Assembly (NCBI GenBank): GCA_012735145.1 | Contig: JAAYIA010000027.1 | Coordinates: 1 to 38,120, forward strand | Direction of reading: 5' to 3' | Source of the DNA: Clostridiales bacterium | GTDB lineage: Bacteria; Bacillota; Clostridia; Peptostreptococcales; Anaerovoracaceae | Length of the DNA: 38,120 nucleotides | In this document: in pieces, positions 1 to 10,435 of the stretch | Numbering within the stretch: position 1 is the stretch's first letter | Layout of the letters: each line of letters begins with the position of its first letter | Notes under the pieces: generated by a model | The model's database searches: none | Seen by the model: the letters and a program-made list of their open reading frames with translations, nothing else | Told to the model about the DNA's origin: nothing | Translations under genes and position numbers: made by a program

Positions 1-518
1 ATCACGGCCCAATAATGATATATTCCAATCACCAAAGTTTCGCTGATATTTTTGCAGCCCTCTATTTAATGCGAAATCACTTTCAAATAGGCTTTATTGC
101 TAAGGATGAATGGCGTAAAATCAAAATTCTCGCTGACGCTATAGAATACACACGTTCTATCTTTCTCCTAAGAGGTAGTGGTCGAGATGCCATCAACACT
201 ATCAAACAAGCTTCTGATTACCTACAACAAGGGTTTTCCCTTTTGATATACCCTGAGGGCACACGCTCAAAATCTAGCAAGATGGGCACGTTCAAGAACG
301 GTGCTTTTAAGTTTGCTCAAAGAGGTAAGGTTCCTATTCTTCCGATTACCGTAGATGGAGGTTACAAGATGTTTGAAGAGAAAGGCTCTTTTCAGCCATG
401 TCATATCAAGATAACAGCTCACCCTCTCGTTCATTTTGAACAAATGGATAAACGCCAGCAAACAGAAGCTGCACTGCAAATAGAAGAAGTAATTAAAAGT
501 TGTCTTAAAAATAATTAG
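1..518 (+). CDS. plsC: PlsC-type 1-acyl-sn-glycerol-3-phosphate acyltransferase, 5' partial
   Basis: The reading frame is open from the window edge, so the true start lies upstream; the first in-frame Met at 15 is internal. The product resembles the lysophosphatidic acid acyltransferase family, which acylates the sn-2 position to make phosphatidic acid at the inner membrane face. Visible family motifs are NHQSFAD (the H-x4-D catalytic motif), a FLLRGSGRD segment, the glycerophosphate-binding IYPEGTRS, and VPILPITVDGG near the C-terminus. The preserved part is about 170 residues, so roughly the first 60-80 residues of a normal-length protein, usually holding an N-terminal membrane segment, are missing. 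It ends in TAG and is followed by a hairpin terminator that it shares with the convergent galE. The family assignment is firm; the exact acyl acceptor is not provable from sequence. Confidence 0.88.
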   Translation, partial: HGPIMIYSNHQSFADIFAALYLMRNHFQIGFIAKDEWRKIKILADAIEYTRSIFLLRGSGRDAINTIKQASDYLQQGFSLLIYPEGTRSKSSKMGTFKNGAFKFAQRGKVPILPITVDGGYKMFEEKGSFQPCHIKITAHPLVHFEQMDKRQQTEAALQIEEVIKSCLKNN

Positions 519-526
519 ATATATAC

Positions 527-568
527 AAAGAGCAAGTTTCGATATCTTTTGAATGTTTGCTCTTTTTT
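527..568 (+). terminator. Intrinsic terminator after the acyltransferase gene
   Basis: AAAGAGCAA (527-535) pairs with TTGCTCTTT (557-565), and the right arm runs into a T tract. The loop is 21 nt. It lies 8 bases after the acyltransferase stop and touches the galE stop codon, so it separates two convergent genes. In the reverse direction the T tract is poor, so it is best as a plus-strand terminator. Confidence 0.7.
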
Positions 569-1580
569 ATTTTGCATATCCGGCAGGATTCTTTTTCTGC
601 CAATTCCACGCATCTTGACACATCTCATTAATTCCGCGATGCACCTGCCATCCAAGGACTTCTTCAGCTTTACTTGTATCCGCCCAGATATCCTGAACGT
701 CCCCATCCCTTCTGCTGCCAATCTCGTATTTTATTGTTTGTTCACTTGCTTCCTCGAACGCTTTGACAAGCTCAAGTACCGAGCAGGGAATTCCCCTTCC
801 AATATTAAATACATCCAAGCCCTTATTTTTTTCTACATATTCAGCTGCTTTGAGATGAGCCTCTGCTAAATCCATTACATGGATATAATCTCTGCGACAT
901 GTTCCGTCAGGCGTATTGTAATCATCGCCGAATACTGTCAGATGCTCTCTTCTTCCGTCAGCCACCTGTAATATATATGGCATTAAATTATTGGGAAGTC
1001 CGTTTGGTTCTTCCCCTATCAAACCACTTTTATGTGCACCTGTAGGATTAAAGTATCTGAGTATTACAGTCGATATCTTTAATTGCTTAACTACATCCTC
1101 AATAATCTGCTCTTGCATCCATTTTGTCCACCCGTACGGATTAGCACACCTTCCCTTAGGCATTGTTTCAGTAAACGGAGGAATGTTGTCTTCACCATAA
1201 ACTGTTGCAGAGCTCGAAAACACAAGTCTTTCGATTCCTGTTTCTTTCATACTCTCAAGCAGAGAAAGTGTCGTATTGATATTATTTCTATAATATTTCA
1301 GAGGTTTCTTTACAGATTCGCCTACAGACTTAAGTCCTGCACAATGAATTACACAATCCGGTTTTTCATCATGTAAAATTCTAGTTAAATCCTCTCTGTC
1401 GGTTACATCGGTTTTATGTAATACAATATTTTTCCCTGTAATCTTTTCAACTCTGACAATCGCTTCCGGAACACTGTTTACAAAATTATCAACAATAGAA
1501 ATACGGTGCCCCGCATCAGTAAGAGCTACCGCTATATGCGATCCAATATATCCTGCTCCACCTGTAAGTAATATATTCAT
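567..1580 (-). CDS. galE: UDP-glucose 4-epimerase
   Basis: A 337-residue extended short-chain dehydrogenase that interconverts UDP-glucose and UDP-galactose, feeding galactose use and surface polysaccharide synthesis. Residues 7-14 (GGAGYIGS) are the NAD-binding glycine motif. SSATVYG holds the catalytic Ser/Thr region, and PYGWTK is the Tyr-x3-Lys catalytic pair. Later GalE-typical blocks are RYFNPTGAH and RRDYIHVMDLA. Length fits the family. The ATG is preceded by GGAAG at a suitable distance. It lies 58 bases downstream of dtd on the same strand and could be cotranscribed with it. Whether it also accepts N-acetylated sugars cannot be told. Confidence 0.95.
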   Translation of the reverse strand: MNILLTGGAGYIGSHIAVALTDAGHRISIVDNFVNSVPEAIVRVEKITGKNIVLHKTDVTDREDLTRILHDEKPDCVIHCAGLKSVGESVKKPLKYYRNNINTTLSLLESMKETGIERLVFSSSATVYGEDNIPPFTETMPKGRCANPYGWTKWMQEQIIEDVVKQLKISTVILRYFNPTGAHKSGLIGEEPNGLPNNLMPYILQVADGRREHLTVFGDDYNTPDGTCRRDYIHVMDLAEAHLKAAEYVEKNKGLDVFNIGRGIPCSVLELVKAFEEASEQTIKYEIGSRRDGDVQDIWADTSKAEEVLGWQVHRGINEMCQDAWNWQKKNPAGYAK

Positions 1581-1638
1581 GATCTTTACTTCCTTACTAT
1601 TACTCTGGTCTCGGTTTAAATATTACCTTATATTTTTG

Positions 1639-2085
1639 CTACATCTGTTCAGAATCAAGCACTATCGTAAATGGGCCGTCATTAACCAATTCTACTTTCA
1701 TATCCTCTCCAAACAATCCTCTTTCAACTACCGGCACTTGCTTGCGACATCTTTCTACGATGTATTCGTACAAATTACTAGCTTTATCCGGTGCACCTGC
1801 CTCTATAAATGACGGCCTGTTTCCTTTCTTGCAATTTGCATATAAAGTAAACTGCGATATGAGAAGAAGCTGACCTTCAACATCTGCGAGACTCAGGTTT
1901 GTTTTTCCTTTTTCATCTTCGTTAATGCGAAGCTTAACCATTTTATCGACCATTTTATCTGCTATAGCTTCATTATCTGCATCGCTGACACCAATAAGAA
2001 CCATATAGCCCCTGCCAATCTTGCCTATAACTTTATTGTCTACTGAAACGGATGCGTGACTCACTCTTTGAATTATAAATTTCAT
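1639..2085 (-). CDS. dtd: D-aminoacyl-tRNA deacylase
   Basis: A 148-residue protein matching the whole length of the DTD family, which hydrolyses D-amino acids (and glycine) mischarged onto tRNAs. It starts with [13 protein letters not shown], typical of the family, and carries SQFTLYA (the SQxxLxA motif) and NDGPFT (the NxxPxT motif whose Gly-Pro forms the chiral-selectivity filter). In many Firmicutes dtd sits beside relA; here it lies between gyrA and galE, on the same strand as both. A gyrA terminator lies about 55 bases upstream of the start, so it probably has its own promoter in that gap. Confidence 0.95.
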   Translation of the reverse strand: MKFIIQRVSHASVSVDNKVIGKIGRGYMVLIGVSDADNEAIADKMVDKMVKLRINEDEKGKTNLSLADVEGQLLLISQFTLYANCKKGNRPSFIEAGAPDKASNLYEYIVERCRKQVPVVERGLFGEDMKVELVNDGPFTIVLDSEQM

Positions 2086-2140
2086 AGTATTGTCTCCTCT
2101 TATGATATATTACCATATTAATACCTCTTCCGTAGATATC

Positions 2141-2177
2141 AAAATTGCCCTCCCCACCGATTACCGGCAGGAAGGGC
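2141..2177 (-). terminator. Probable terminator of the gyrBA operon
   Basis: On the minus strand GCCCTTCC (2177-2170) pairs with GGGGAGGGC (2155-2147), with one G-T wobble, and CCG/CGG in the loop can extend the stem. Reading on, AA then TTTT follows (plus-strand AAAA at 2141-2144). It lies 67 bases beyond the gyrA stop and just ahead of dtd. The GC-rich stem is strong, the T tract short. Confidence 0.65.
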
Positions 2178-2243
2178 TCTTTGTTTTGCTGCTTTTAATA
2201 AAATAGTTTGATGAATTATTTTTCTGCGTTCTTCTTTACAATA

Positions 2244-4766
2244 TTACTCTGTATCTATTGTAAGTTGTTCGTTACCGTCGTTTCCAACATTAGGCGATAT
2301 TTCGTGAGAAGTATTCCCAGGTTTGGCCACGTTTTCCTCATCTACGACTTTTGCAAAGGACACTATACGATTATTTTTTCCTACCTTCATAATCTTAACC
2401 CCTTGAGTGGTCCGTCCCGACTGGCTGACTTCATTCGCTCTGATTCTTATTATAACACCGTCGGAATTTATTACCATTATTTCATCATCGTCACTTACCA
2501 ACGTTGCTCCAACCAGAAAACCTGTTCTCGAGAACTTTAACCTATCGTATGTAGCGACGCCTTTACCACCTCGTGCCTGGAGTCTGTACTCATCCAGTTG
2601 GGTTCTCTTGCCAAAACCCTTCTCTGTTATGACAAGCATCTTTCTCTTCTGATCGATATCAAGGTTCATCGATACCACCTCATCATTCTTCTCAAGAAGA
2701 ATTGCTCTGACTCCACCTGCGTTTCTACCCATAGGTCTTACGTCGTCTTCGGAGAAAACAATCGCTTTACCTTCCTTCGTTACAACAATTATATTTTCTT
2801 TCCCGTTTGCCGGAGCAACTGCTATAAGCTTATCTTCGTCCTTGAGGTTAATTGCTATCAGTCCTGCTTTGCGGTTTGTATCAAACTCTGATAGAGGAGT
2901 TTTCTTAATCGTTCCTCTCTTTGTAACCATAACAAGGCAGTTATCATTATCAAAGTCTCTAATTGGAATAACTGCTGTTACCTTTTCTGAGCTATTTAGG
3001 TGCAGGAAATTGATTACAGGTGTTCCCTTTGCTGTTCTTGAGGCTTCCGGAATTTCGTAAGCTTTAATTTTGTATACTCGTCCCATGTCTGTGAAGAACA
3101 TCAAATAATCGTGGGTACTTGTTATAATCAGATCGCGGACAAAATCGCTATCTCTTGTAGTCAGTCCCACGATACCTTTGCCTCCTCTGCGTTGCGCTTT
3201 GTATGTATCGGCAGGAACTCTCTTGATATATCCAAGATGCGTAAGGGTTATAGCAACATCTTCTTCGTCTATCAGCGTTTCCTCATCAAGCTCCCCTTCA
3301 TCTGCAACAATTTTAGTTCTTCTTGTATCTCCCCACTTATTCTTGATTTCGAGAAGCTCTTCTTTGATAACCTCCATAAGGAGCTTTTCGTCAGCTAGAA
3401 TCTTCTTATAGTAAGCTATTTTTTTCTGAAGCTCTGCGTATTCTTCTTCTATTTTTTCTCTCTCAAGACCCTGCAACTTAGCCAGTCTCATATCGAGTAT
3501 TGCCTGTGCTTGGATTACAGATAGACCGAACCTCACCATCAACTTCTCTTTGGCATCATTATAAGAAGCTCTGATTGTCTTGATAATTTCATCAATATTA
3601 TCAAGGGCAATAATGAGACCCTCCAATATATGTGCTCTGGCCTCAGCTTTCGCAAGGTCGAATCTTGTTCTTCTTGTTACTACAACTTTCTGATGCTTGA
3701 GATATTCGACGAGAATCTGTCTTAGATTAAGTATCTTAGGTTCTCCATCTACAAGAGCCAACATTATCATAGAGAATGTTGTCTGAAGAGCTGTGTGTTT
3801 GTATAGACGATTAAGGATAATATTAGGATTAACGTCTTTCTTGAGCTCAATAACAATCCTTGTTCCTTCACGGTTTGACTCATCTCTGATTGCCGATATG
3901 CCCTCTATCCTTTTTGATTTAACAAGCTCTGCCATCGACTCGATAAGTCGAGATTTGTTAACTTGAAAAGGAATCTCGGTTACGACAATTTTTGTCCTGC
4001 CTTTTGTCGACTCTTCAATATCACATACCGATCTTACTTTTACTCGTCCCGTTCCTGTACGATAAGCTTCTTTCGCAGCATTTTTGCCCAGAATTGTAGC
4101 TCCCGTAGGAAAATCCGGTCCCTTGATTATCTTAATCAAGTCCTCAATGTCACTTTCAGGTTCATCAATAAGCTTGACACACGCATCTATCGTTTCCGTT
4201 AGATTGTGAGGAGGAATTGATGTTGCCATTCCAACCGCGATACCGTTCGACCCATTAATTAATAGATTCGGCACTCTTGATGGAAGAACTACAGGCTCTT
4301 GTTCCTCCCCATCAAAGTTATCCATAAAATCAACAGTGTTTTTTTCGATATCTCTCAGCATCTGCATGGAAAATGGTGACATTCTTGCTTCGGTATATCG
4401 CATTGCCGCTGCCCCGTCACCATCAACCGATCCGAAGTTACCATGTCCGTCTACCAGTGGATATCTCGTACTAAAGTCCTGTGCGAGCTTAACCATCGCA
4501 TCATATATTGAACTGTCTCCGTGAGGGTGATATTTACCCATTACTTCTCCGACGATTCTCGCTGACTTCTTATGTGGTTTATCTGGCGTCGTTCCCAACT
4601 GCTGCATTCCATACAAAATTCGTCTATGTACAGGCTTAAGACCGTCTCTTACATCCGGCAGTGCACGGCCTACGATTACGCTCATAGCATAATCTATATA
4701 CGAATTTTTCATTTCATCGTATATTTCTTGTTCTATAATTGTGCTGTTATCTAATAAATCTGCCAT
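2244..4766 (-). CDS. gyrA: DNA gyrase subunit A
   Basis: An 840-residue type IIA topoisomerase breakage-reunion subunit, which with GyrB introduces negative supercoils. The catalytic tyrosine is Tyr124 in [10 protein letters not shown]. The quinolone-determining stretch [10 protein letters not shown] (80-89) has Ser85 and Asp89, the susceptible-type residues at the E. coli Ser83/Asp87 positions. QRRGGKG is the GyrA box that marks gyrase rather than topoisomerase IV and wraps DNA on the C-terminal beta-pinwheel. The C-terminus ends in an acidic tail. ATG is preceded by AGAAGGAAG. It follows gyrB by 18 bases, so the two form an operon. Unlike the common Firmicute order, gyrBA here lies on the rpmH side of oriC. 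Confidence 0.98.
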   Translation of the reverse strand: MADLLDNSTIIEQEIYDEMKNSYIDYAMSVIVGRALPDVRDGLKPVHRRILYGMQQLGTTPDKPHKKSARIVGEVMGKYHPHGDSSIYDAMVKLAQDFSTRYPLVDGHGNFGSVDGDGAAAMRYTEARMSPFSMQMLRDIEKNTVDFMDNFDGEEQEPVVLPSRVPNLLINGSNGIAVGMATSIPPHNLTETIDACVKLIDEPESDIEDLIKIIKGPDFPTGATILGKNAAKEAYRTGTGRVKVRSVCDIEESTKGRTKIVVTEIPFQVNKSRLIESMAELVKSKRIEGISAIRDESNREGTRIVIELKKDVNPNIILNRLYKHTALQTTFSMIMLALVDGEPKILNLRQILVEYLKHQKVVVTRRTRFDLAKAEARAHILEGLIIALDNIDEIIKTIRASYNDAKEKLMVRFGLSVIQAQAILDMRLAKLQGLEREKIEEEYAELQKKIAYYKKILADEKLLMEVIKEELLEIKNKWGDTRRTKIVADEGELDEETLIDEEDVAITLTHLGYIKRVPADTYKAQRRGGKGIVGLTTRDSDFVRDLIITSTHDYLMFFTDMGRVYKIKAYEIPEASRTAKGTPVINFLHLNSSEKVTAVIPIRDFDNDNCLVMVTKRGTIKKTPLSEFDTNRKAGLIAINLKDEDKLIAVAPANGKENIIVVTKEGKAIVFSEDDVRPMGRNAGGVRAILLEKNDEVVSMNLDIDQKRKMLVITEKGFGKRTQLDEYRLQARGGKGVATYDRLKFSRTGFLVGATLVSDDDEIMVINSDGVIIRIRANEVSQSGRTTQGVKIMKVGKNNRIVSFAKVVDEENVAKPGNTSHEISPNVGNDGNEQLTIDTE

Positions 4767-4784
4767 TTTGTCTTCCTTCTACTG

Positions 4785-6794
<2,010 letters not shown>

Positions 6795-6821
6795 TTATGC
6801 TTCTCATTTTTTAACGTCGTT

Positions 6822-6850
6822 ATTTTACCATATAAGCGTCTTTTGTGCAA
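6822..6850 (-). promoter_or_regulatory. Sigma-A-type promoter of gyrBA
   Basis: On the minus strand TTGCAC (6850-6845), a 17-base spacer and TAAAAT (6827-6822) lie ahead of gyrB. The expected start is near 6815, leaving about a 100-nt leader. Just upstream of the -35 is a hyphenated dyad ACAACA-GTA-TGTTGT (6855-6869) that could bind a regulator; nothing in the sequence identifies it. The rest of the 240-base recF-gyrB gap is AT-rich with short A/T dyads. Confidence 0.65.
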
Positions 6851-6953
6851 TAAAACAACAGTATGTTGTGTTTTTGCAAAAAGCTCTTAAATCGAAGATT
6901 TTTGCGTTTTATGCACAATATACCATTTTTTATATACTTTCAGATTCTTGTGG

Positions 6954-8201
6954 TTAATATTTATCCACTCTGGTCATTGTACCGTCTTCGACTCTAAAAA
7001 GAGTTCCTCCTTCCAAATCTCTTATAACCTTATCGTTGATTTCTGCTGATGTAATAAAGAGCTGTACGTCATCAATTTCACTCACTAAAAACCTCTGTCT
7101 ATCTAAATCAAGCTCTGAAAAAACATCATCCAGCAGTAGGATAGGATTTTCTTCCATAATCATTTTGGCCATCCTAATCTCTGCCAACTTTAGAGCAAGT
7201 GCAATCGTTCTCTGTTGCCCCTGAGATCCGTATTTTTTTGCATCCTTTCCATTTATATAGAATTCGAGGTCGTCCCTATGCGGACCAATCGTTGCACTTC
7301 CCGCATAAATATCCTTCTCTCTTCTGTGACAGATTTGTTTGTATAAAATTTCTCTGCCTTCCGGTACAGTTACAAAATCGCACGTTGTTTTATATTCTAC
7401 TCGAAGATCTTCACGATCTCCCGATATCTTCCTCACTATTTCGGATGCCTCTGCAGAAAGCATCTCAACAAAATCCTTTCTATATCTGATTATTTCATAT
7501 GCAGTATCTGCCAGTTTTCTATCATAGATATCAAGCATTTCTTCATTGAACCTGCGACTGTTGTCATAGCGATTACGCGTTTCTTTTAACTGATTTCCCG
7601 GTTCTTCTTTTTTCTCACTGAGCTCCTTTCCCATAACAAGGGCTTCATTTAACACCAAATTATCAGCTCTGGTAAAAGTCTTCTTGCTGACATTGAAATA
7701 TCCTTTGAGCAAAGCATTCTTCTGGCGCAGGGTTTCACTATACTCCCTGAGCACCTCATAATATCTCGGTCGTATTTGCGATATTTCACTGTTAATAAAT
7801 GTCCTTCTTCTCTCCGGACTGTCTTTGATAATGCGTAAATCGTCAGGCGAGAACATAATTACCACTATAGTGTTCAAAAGGTCTGATATCTTTTTAATAA
7901 CCTTTCCATCTTTTTTTATCATTTTCTTGCCATCAGGCCTTATAACTATATTTATCTTTTTATCGAGATTATCGCTTACAATTTCTATACCTATATGTCC
8001 TTGATTTGCACCAAACGAAACCATCTCTCCTGCATTGTTAGTTCGAAAAGATTTCGCAAACGCTGTCATATATATAGCTTCAATAAGGTTTGTTTTCCCT
8101 TGTGCATTTTCGCCAACTATAATATTTCGGCTCTTATCGGGAACAATTTCTAAGCTTTTGTAATTTCTAAAGTTTTCAAGGATTATTTTTTCTATCCTCA
8201 T
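6954..8201 (-). CDS. recF: DNA replication/repair protein RecF, with an internal insertion
   Basis: A 415-residue SMC-like ATPase that helps load RecA at gapped DNA. Walker A is GENAQGKT (30-37). The ABC-type signature is in GPHRDDLEFYI and GSQGQQRTIAL, and Walker B is LLLDDVFSELD. RecF is usually about 360-375 residues. The surplus lies at about residues 171-220, a charged stretch rich in Lys, Glu, Asn and Arg between KNALLK and the conserved LDIYDRKLA (normally LDxWDxQL). It starts at an ATG with AGGAG/AAGGA upstream. It is separated from dnaN, its usual neighbour, by the origin, and no S4-domain yaaA gene is present beside it. Confidence 0.96.
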   Translation of the reverse strand: MRIEKIILENFRNYKSLEIVPDKSRNIIVGENAQGKTNLIEAIYMTAFAKSFRTNNAGEMVSFGANQGHIGIEIVSDNLDKKINIVIRPDGKKMIKKDGKVIKKISDLLNTIVVIMFSPDDLRIIKDSPERRRTFINSEISQIRPRYYEVLREYSETLRQKNALLKGYFNVSKKTFTRADNLVLNEALVMGKELSEKKEEPGNQLKETRNRYDNSRRFNEEMLDIYDRKLADTAYEIIRYRKDFVEMLSAEASEIVRKISGDREDLRVEYKTTCDFVTVPEGREILYKQICHRREKDIYAGSATIGPHRDDLEFYINGKDAKKYGSQGQQRTIALALKLAEIRMAKMIMEENPILLLDDVFSELDLDRQRFLVSEIDDVQLFITSAEINDKVIRDLEGGTLFRVEDGTMTRVDKY

Positions 8202-8257
8202 TCCTTACTGCTCCTATTTCTTTTATTCCATCCTTTTTATAAATAAAATCTACCTTC

Positions 8258-8291
8258 ATTATACTCTAATTTTATTCTGATATGATATAAT
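8258..8291. promoter_or_regulatory. Back-to-back promoters between recF and the 8363 gene
   Basis: A minus-strand TATAAT (8263-8258) points to recF. A plus-strand extended -10, TGATATAAT (8283-8291), points to the small gene at 8363. The two -10 boxes are only 22 bases apart, so RNA polymerase could not occupy both at once. Neither has a good -35. The rest of the 161-base gap shows no other structure. Confidence 0.5.
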
Positions 8292-8362
8292 GTTCTTATC
8301 TATGACAGTAGGTTTTCATACCTCAATACTCATTTAATACTATAAGCGATTGGAGACAGGTT

Positions 8363-8818
8363 ATGAACAACAAAAGAGGGGGACTAGGAACAAAATTTAT
8401 TTTGATTCTCATACTCATGCTTGCCTCGGCGGCAGGTGGTGCCTATGCTTACAGAACCATAGACGGCCAGATGGCTGTTCGTGAAGCAAATAAAATCATT
8501 GCAAAAGTTGAGATCTCTGACTATGACAGTTTTGAGTCAGGCACGATTCAAGAATATATTGATAAAGCAACAAAAGATCTTGAAACCACTAAGACACGCA
8601 AAGAAGCTTACGAAATCCTCACTGACTTCAACGATGATGTTTCAAAGGTTCTCACTTCCGCGCAAAAAGAGCTCCAAGCAGCTAGAGATGCAAATAATCA
8701 ATCTGAGAACTTATCCAACAATACAGAAAATGATACCCCTATCAGTGGACTGTTTGATGGTTTGCTTAAAGACGATAGCGCGAATAAAAATAACAACAGT
8801 ACCGATGCATTTAGGTAA
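8363..8818 (+). CDS. Small membrane-anchored protein of unknown function
   Basis: I do not recognise this 151-residue protein. A short basic start (NNKRGG) is followed by a hydrophobic segment at about 10-30 (FILILILMLASAAGGAYAY) that would act as a signal anchor. An outward-facing, mostly alpha-helical, acid-rich region with coiled-coil character follows (about 40-110). The C-terminal tail is rich in Asn, Asp and Ser. No lipobox and no catalytic motif is visible. GGAG precedes the ATG by about 10 bases, and an extended -10 lies 72 bases upstream. It is paired with the lipoprotein gene at 8904 (85-base gap), so the two may form a small envelope operon. Both lie on the plus strand within an otherwise minus-strand arm, so they are head-on to replication. 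Confidence 0.75.
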   Translation: MNNKRGGLGTKFILILILMLASAAGGAYAYRTIDGQMAVREANKIIAKVEISDYDSFESGTIQEYIDKATKDLETTKTRKEAYEILTDFNDDVSKVLTSAQKELQAARDANNQSENLSNNTENDTPISGLFDGLLKDDSANKNNNSTDAFR

Positions 8819-8903
8819 ACATAACCTAACCTCTTATAAAGCATCTCGTTAAGTTATTTCCATTTCACGTTAATGCCACTACCATTACATATGGAGGAAA
8901 ATT

Positions 8904-9308
8904 ATGAAGAAAAAGAATATTTTTAGCATCCTTGCAGTATCCATTCTCCTTATTAGCATGCTTTTGACAAGCTGTGGATCTACTAATACACTGGAAAGCT
9001 ACGTAAACAGCGATAAAGATCTGAAGAAGCAGATTAAGGAAATAGGTGATACCAACGGACTTACTGTTGAAATTAAAGGTAACGATGTTATATACATCTT
9101 TGATCTCTCCACTCTTGGCGTAACAGATGAACTTATTAAAGGTAACGAATTAAAAGATTCTCTCGAAGAGGCTCTGACTGGTCAAAGCGCAACATTTAAA
9201 AGTATCGTTTCTACACTCGAAGATGAAACTAAAATCAATGATATTAGAATTATTGTCAACTATATCTACAAAGGTGATACAATTGTTACGAAGTCTTTTG
9301 AAAATTAA
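8904..9308 (+). CDS. Small lipoprotein, DUF4854-like
   Basis: A 134-residue predicted lipoprotein. Residues 1-24 are a lipoprotein signal: basic KKK, a hydrophobic core, then the lipobox LTSC with Cys24, so the mature protein would be lipid-anchored outside the membrane. The mature part begins GSTNTLESYVNSD and alternates short helices and strands. LESYVN just after the Cys recalls DUF4854 lipoproteins of Clostridia, but this is from memory and was not searched. A strong ribosome site (GGAGG) precedes the ATG. It follows the membrane protein gene at 8363 and ends in a strong hairpin terminator. Function is unknown. Confidence 0.85.
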   Translation: MKKKNIFSILAVSILLISMLLTSCGSTNTLESYVNSDKDLKKQIKEIGDTNGLTVEIKGNDVIYIFDLSTLGVTDELIKGNELKDSLEEALTGQSATFKSIVSTLEDETKINDIRIIVNYIYKGDTIVTKSFEN

Positions 9309-9350
9309 TAAGGTAAGTTTATCTCTATAATTTCTTTTCTCATTAAAGGT

Positions 9351-9390
9351 AAAAAGCCTGTGCTCAGCAAGTTAAAGCATAGGCTTTTTA
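9351..9390. terminator. Bidirectional intrinsic terminator
   Basis: AAAAAGCCTGTGCT (9351-9364) pairs with AGCATAGGCTTTTT (9376-9389) with one internal G-T position. The A tract on one side and T tract on the other allow it to stop both the plus-strand lipoprotein gene and the minus-strand HAD gene. Confidence 0.85.
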
Positions 9391-9406
9391 TTATTCAAGA
9401 ATTTAT

Positions 9407-10183
9407 TTATCTAATGATATCTCCAACTCCATTAAGTATCAAATTTGGTTTGTAAGCAAAATTTTCAACAGTTTCTCTGGTTGAAACGCCGGATAGCACC
9501 AATATTGATTGTAATCCCGTTTCTATTCCTGCAATTATATCCGTATCCATTCTATCGCCTATCATAACCGCTTCGGATGAATGAACTCCTAACATTTCCA
9601 ATCCTGTCCTCATCATAAGTGGGTTGGGTTTGCCCACATAGTAAGCCTGTTTTCCTGTAGTAGCCTCAATTGGTGCAACTAAGGCCCTGCATGCAGGAAC
9701 AAAACCTCCTTCAGCCGGAGCCGTTAAGTCCGAATTTGTTGCAATCAGCTTTGCTCCATTATTAACAAGATTCATAGCTATATTTATATGATTAAAACTA
9801 TAGTCCACCGTTTCTCCGATAACGACATATTCAGGATTCACATCATTTATTGTTATTCCGTATTCGTATAAAGCATTATACAGTCCATGATCACCTATTA
9901 CATAAGCGCTGCAATTCGGAGCCTGTTTATTCAGAAATTTAGCCGTAGAAAGTGCACTTGTGTAAAAATGGCTTTCCTCAATATCCAGCCCCATTCTTAA
10001 TAATTTTTCTCTCAATTCTCTTGGAGATCTGTTGGAAGCATTTGTGAGAAATAAAAACTTTTTTTCATTTTTATAAAGCCATTCTACAAATTCTTTTACT
10101 CCATTTAACAACTTATCCCCATGGTAAATTACACCATCCATGTCACATATAAAACCTTTTTTTTCCATTATTTTATTTTTCAT
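9407..10183 (-). CDS. HAD-IIA (NagD-like) sugar/nucleotide phosphatase
   Basis: A 258-residue haloacid-dehalogenase-superfamily phosphatase of the NagD/4-nitrophenylphosphatase type. Motif I is DMDGVIYHG with the nucleophile Asp and the acid/base Asp. Motif II is LTNASNR. GKPNP gives the motif III Lys, and GDRMDTDI is motif IV. The large C2 cap lies between motifs II and III, as in subclass IIA. The substrate is unknown; NagD-type enzymes act on nucleotides and sugar phosphates. The ATG at 10183 has AAGGGG 17 bases away, too far for normal initiation. That Shine-Dalgarno sits next to another ATG (10197) opening a four-codon ORF whose TAA overlaps the HAD ATG. A start at 10168 is also possible. 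It has its own promoter and stands alone between two terminators. Confidence 0.9.
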   Translation of the reverse strand: MKNKIMEKKGFICDMDGVIYHGDKLLNGVKEFVEWLYKNEKKFLFLTNASNRSPRELREKLLRMGLDIEESHFYTSALSTAKFLNKQAPNCSAYVIGDHGLYNALYEYGITINDVNPEYVVIGETVDYSFNHINIAMNLVNNGAKLIATNSDLTAPAEGGFVPACRALVAPIEATTGKQAYYVGKPNPLMMRTGLEMLGVHSSEAVMIGDRMDTDIIAGIETGLQSILVLSGVSTRETVENFAYKPNLILNGVGDIIR

Positions 10184-10294
10184 TATATATTTTTCATTCC
10201 CCTTTCTTTATAAACTAATACATATATTAATAGTCAGGATTTTTTTAATATTAAATATCTATACAATACAATGCTTAAATCTTTTTTCAGATTG

Positions 10295-10303
10295 ATTATA
10301 TCA
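10295..10303 (-). promoter_or_regulatory. Extended -10 promoter for the HAD phosphatase
   Basis: The minus strand reads TGATATAAT (10303-10295), a good extended -10, with no clear -35. It predicts a leader of about 100 nt. The 182 bases between the HAD gene and the jag terminator hold nothing else except a spaced imperfect inverted repeat (TATACAATACAATGCTT at about 10261 against its near complement at about 10346) that flanks this promoter. Confidence 0.5.
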
Positions 10304-10365
10304 TGTGTACATTTTAAATTGATTTAGTTGAAAAAATATTACAAAAGCATTGAATGTATATTGCA

Positions 10366-10401
10366 AATAAAAAGTCAGCTTTTTTTCTGGTTAGCTGACT
10401 T
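10366..10401 (-). terminator. Terminator of the rpmH-rnpA-yidD-yidC-jag operon
   Basis: On the minus strand AAGTCAGCT (10401-10393) pairs with AGCTGACTT (10380-10372), followed by TTTTATT (plus-strand AATAAAA). The stem is 9 perfect pairs. It lies 35 bases past the jag stop. Confidence 0.85.
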
Positions 10402-10435
10402 GTTGGATTTTTGTATTTAGTTTAAAAGACTTAAG

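Noticed and set aside
549-869. Long open frames opposite galE, gyrA, gyrB and other genes
   Set aside because: They overlap confirmed genes, have no ribosome sites or family motifs, and look like coding shadows.
6961-6969. TTATCCACT, a near DnaA box close to gyrB
   Set aside because: It lies in the last codons of recF, is single, has no AT-rich unwinding element nearby, and is far from the strand-switch point at 12.9 kb.
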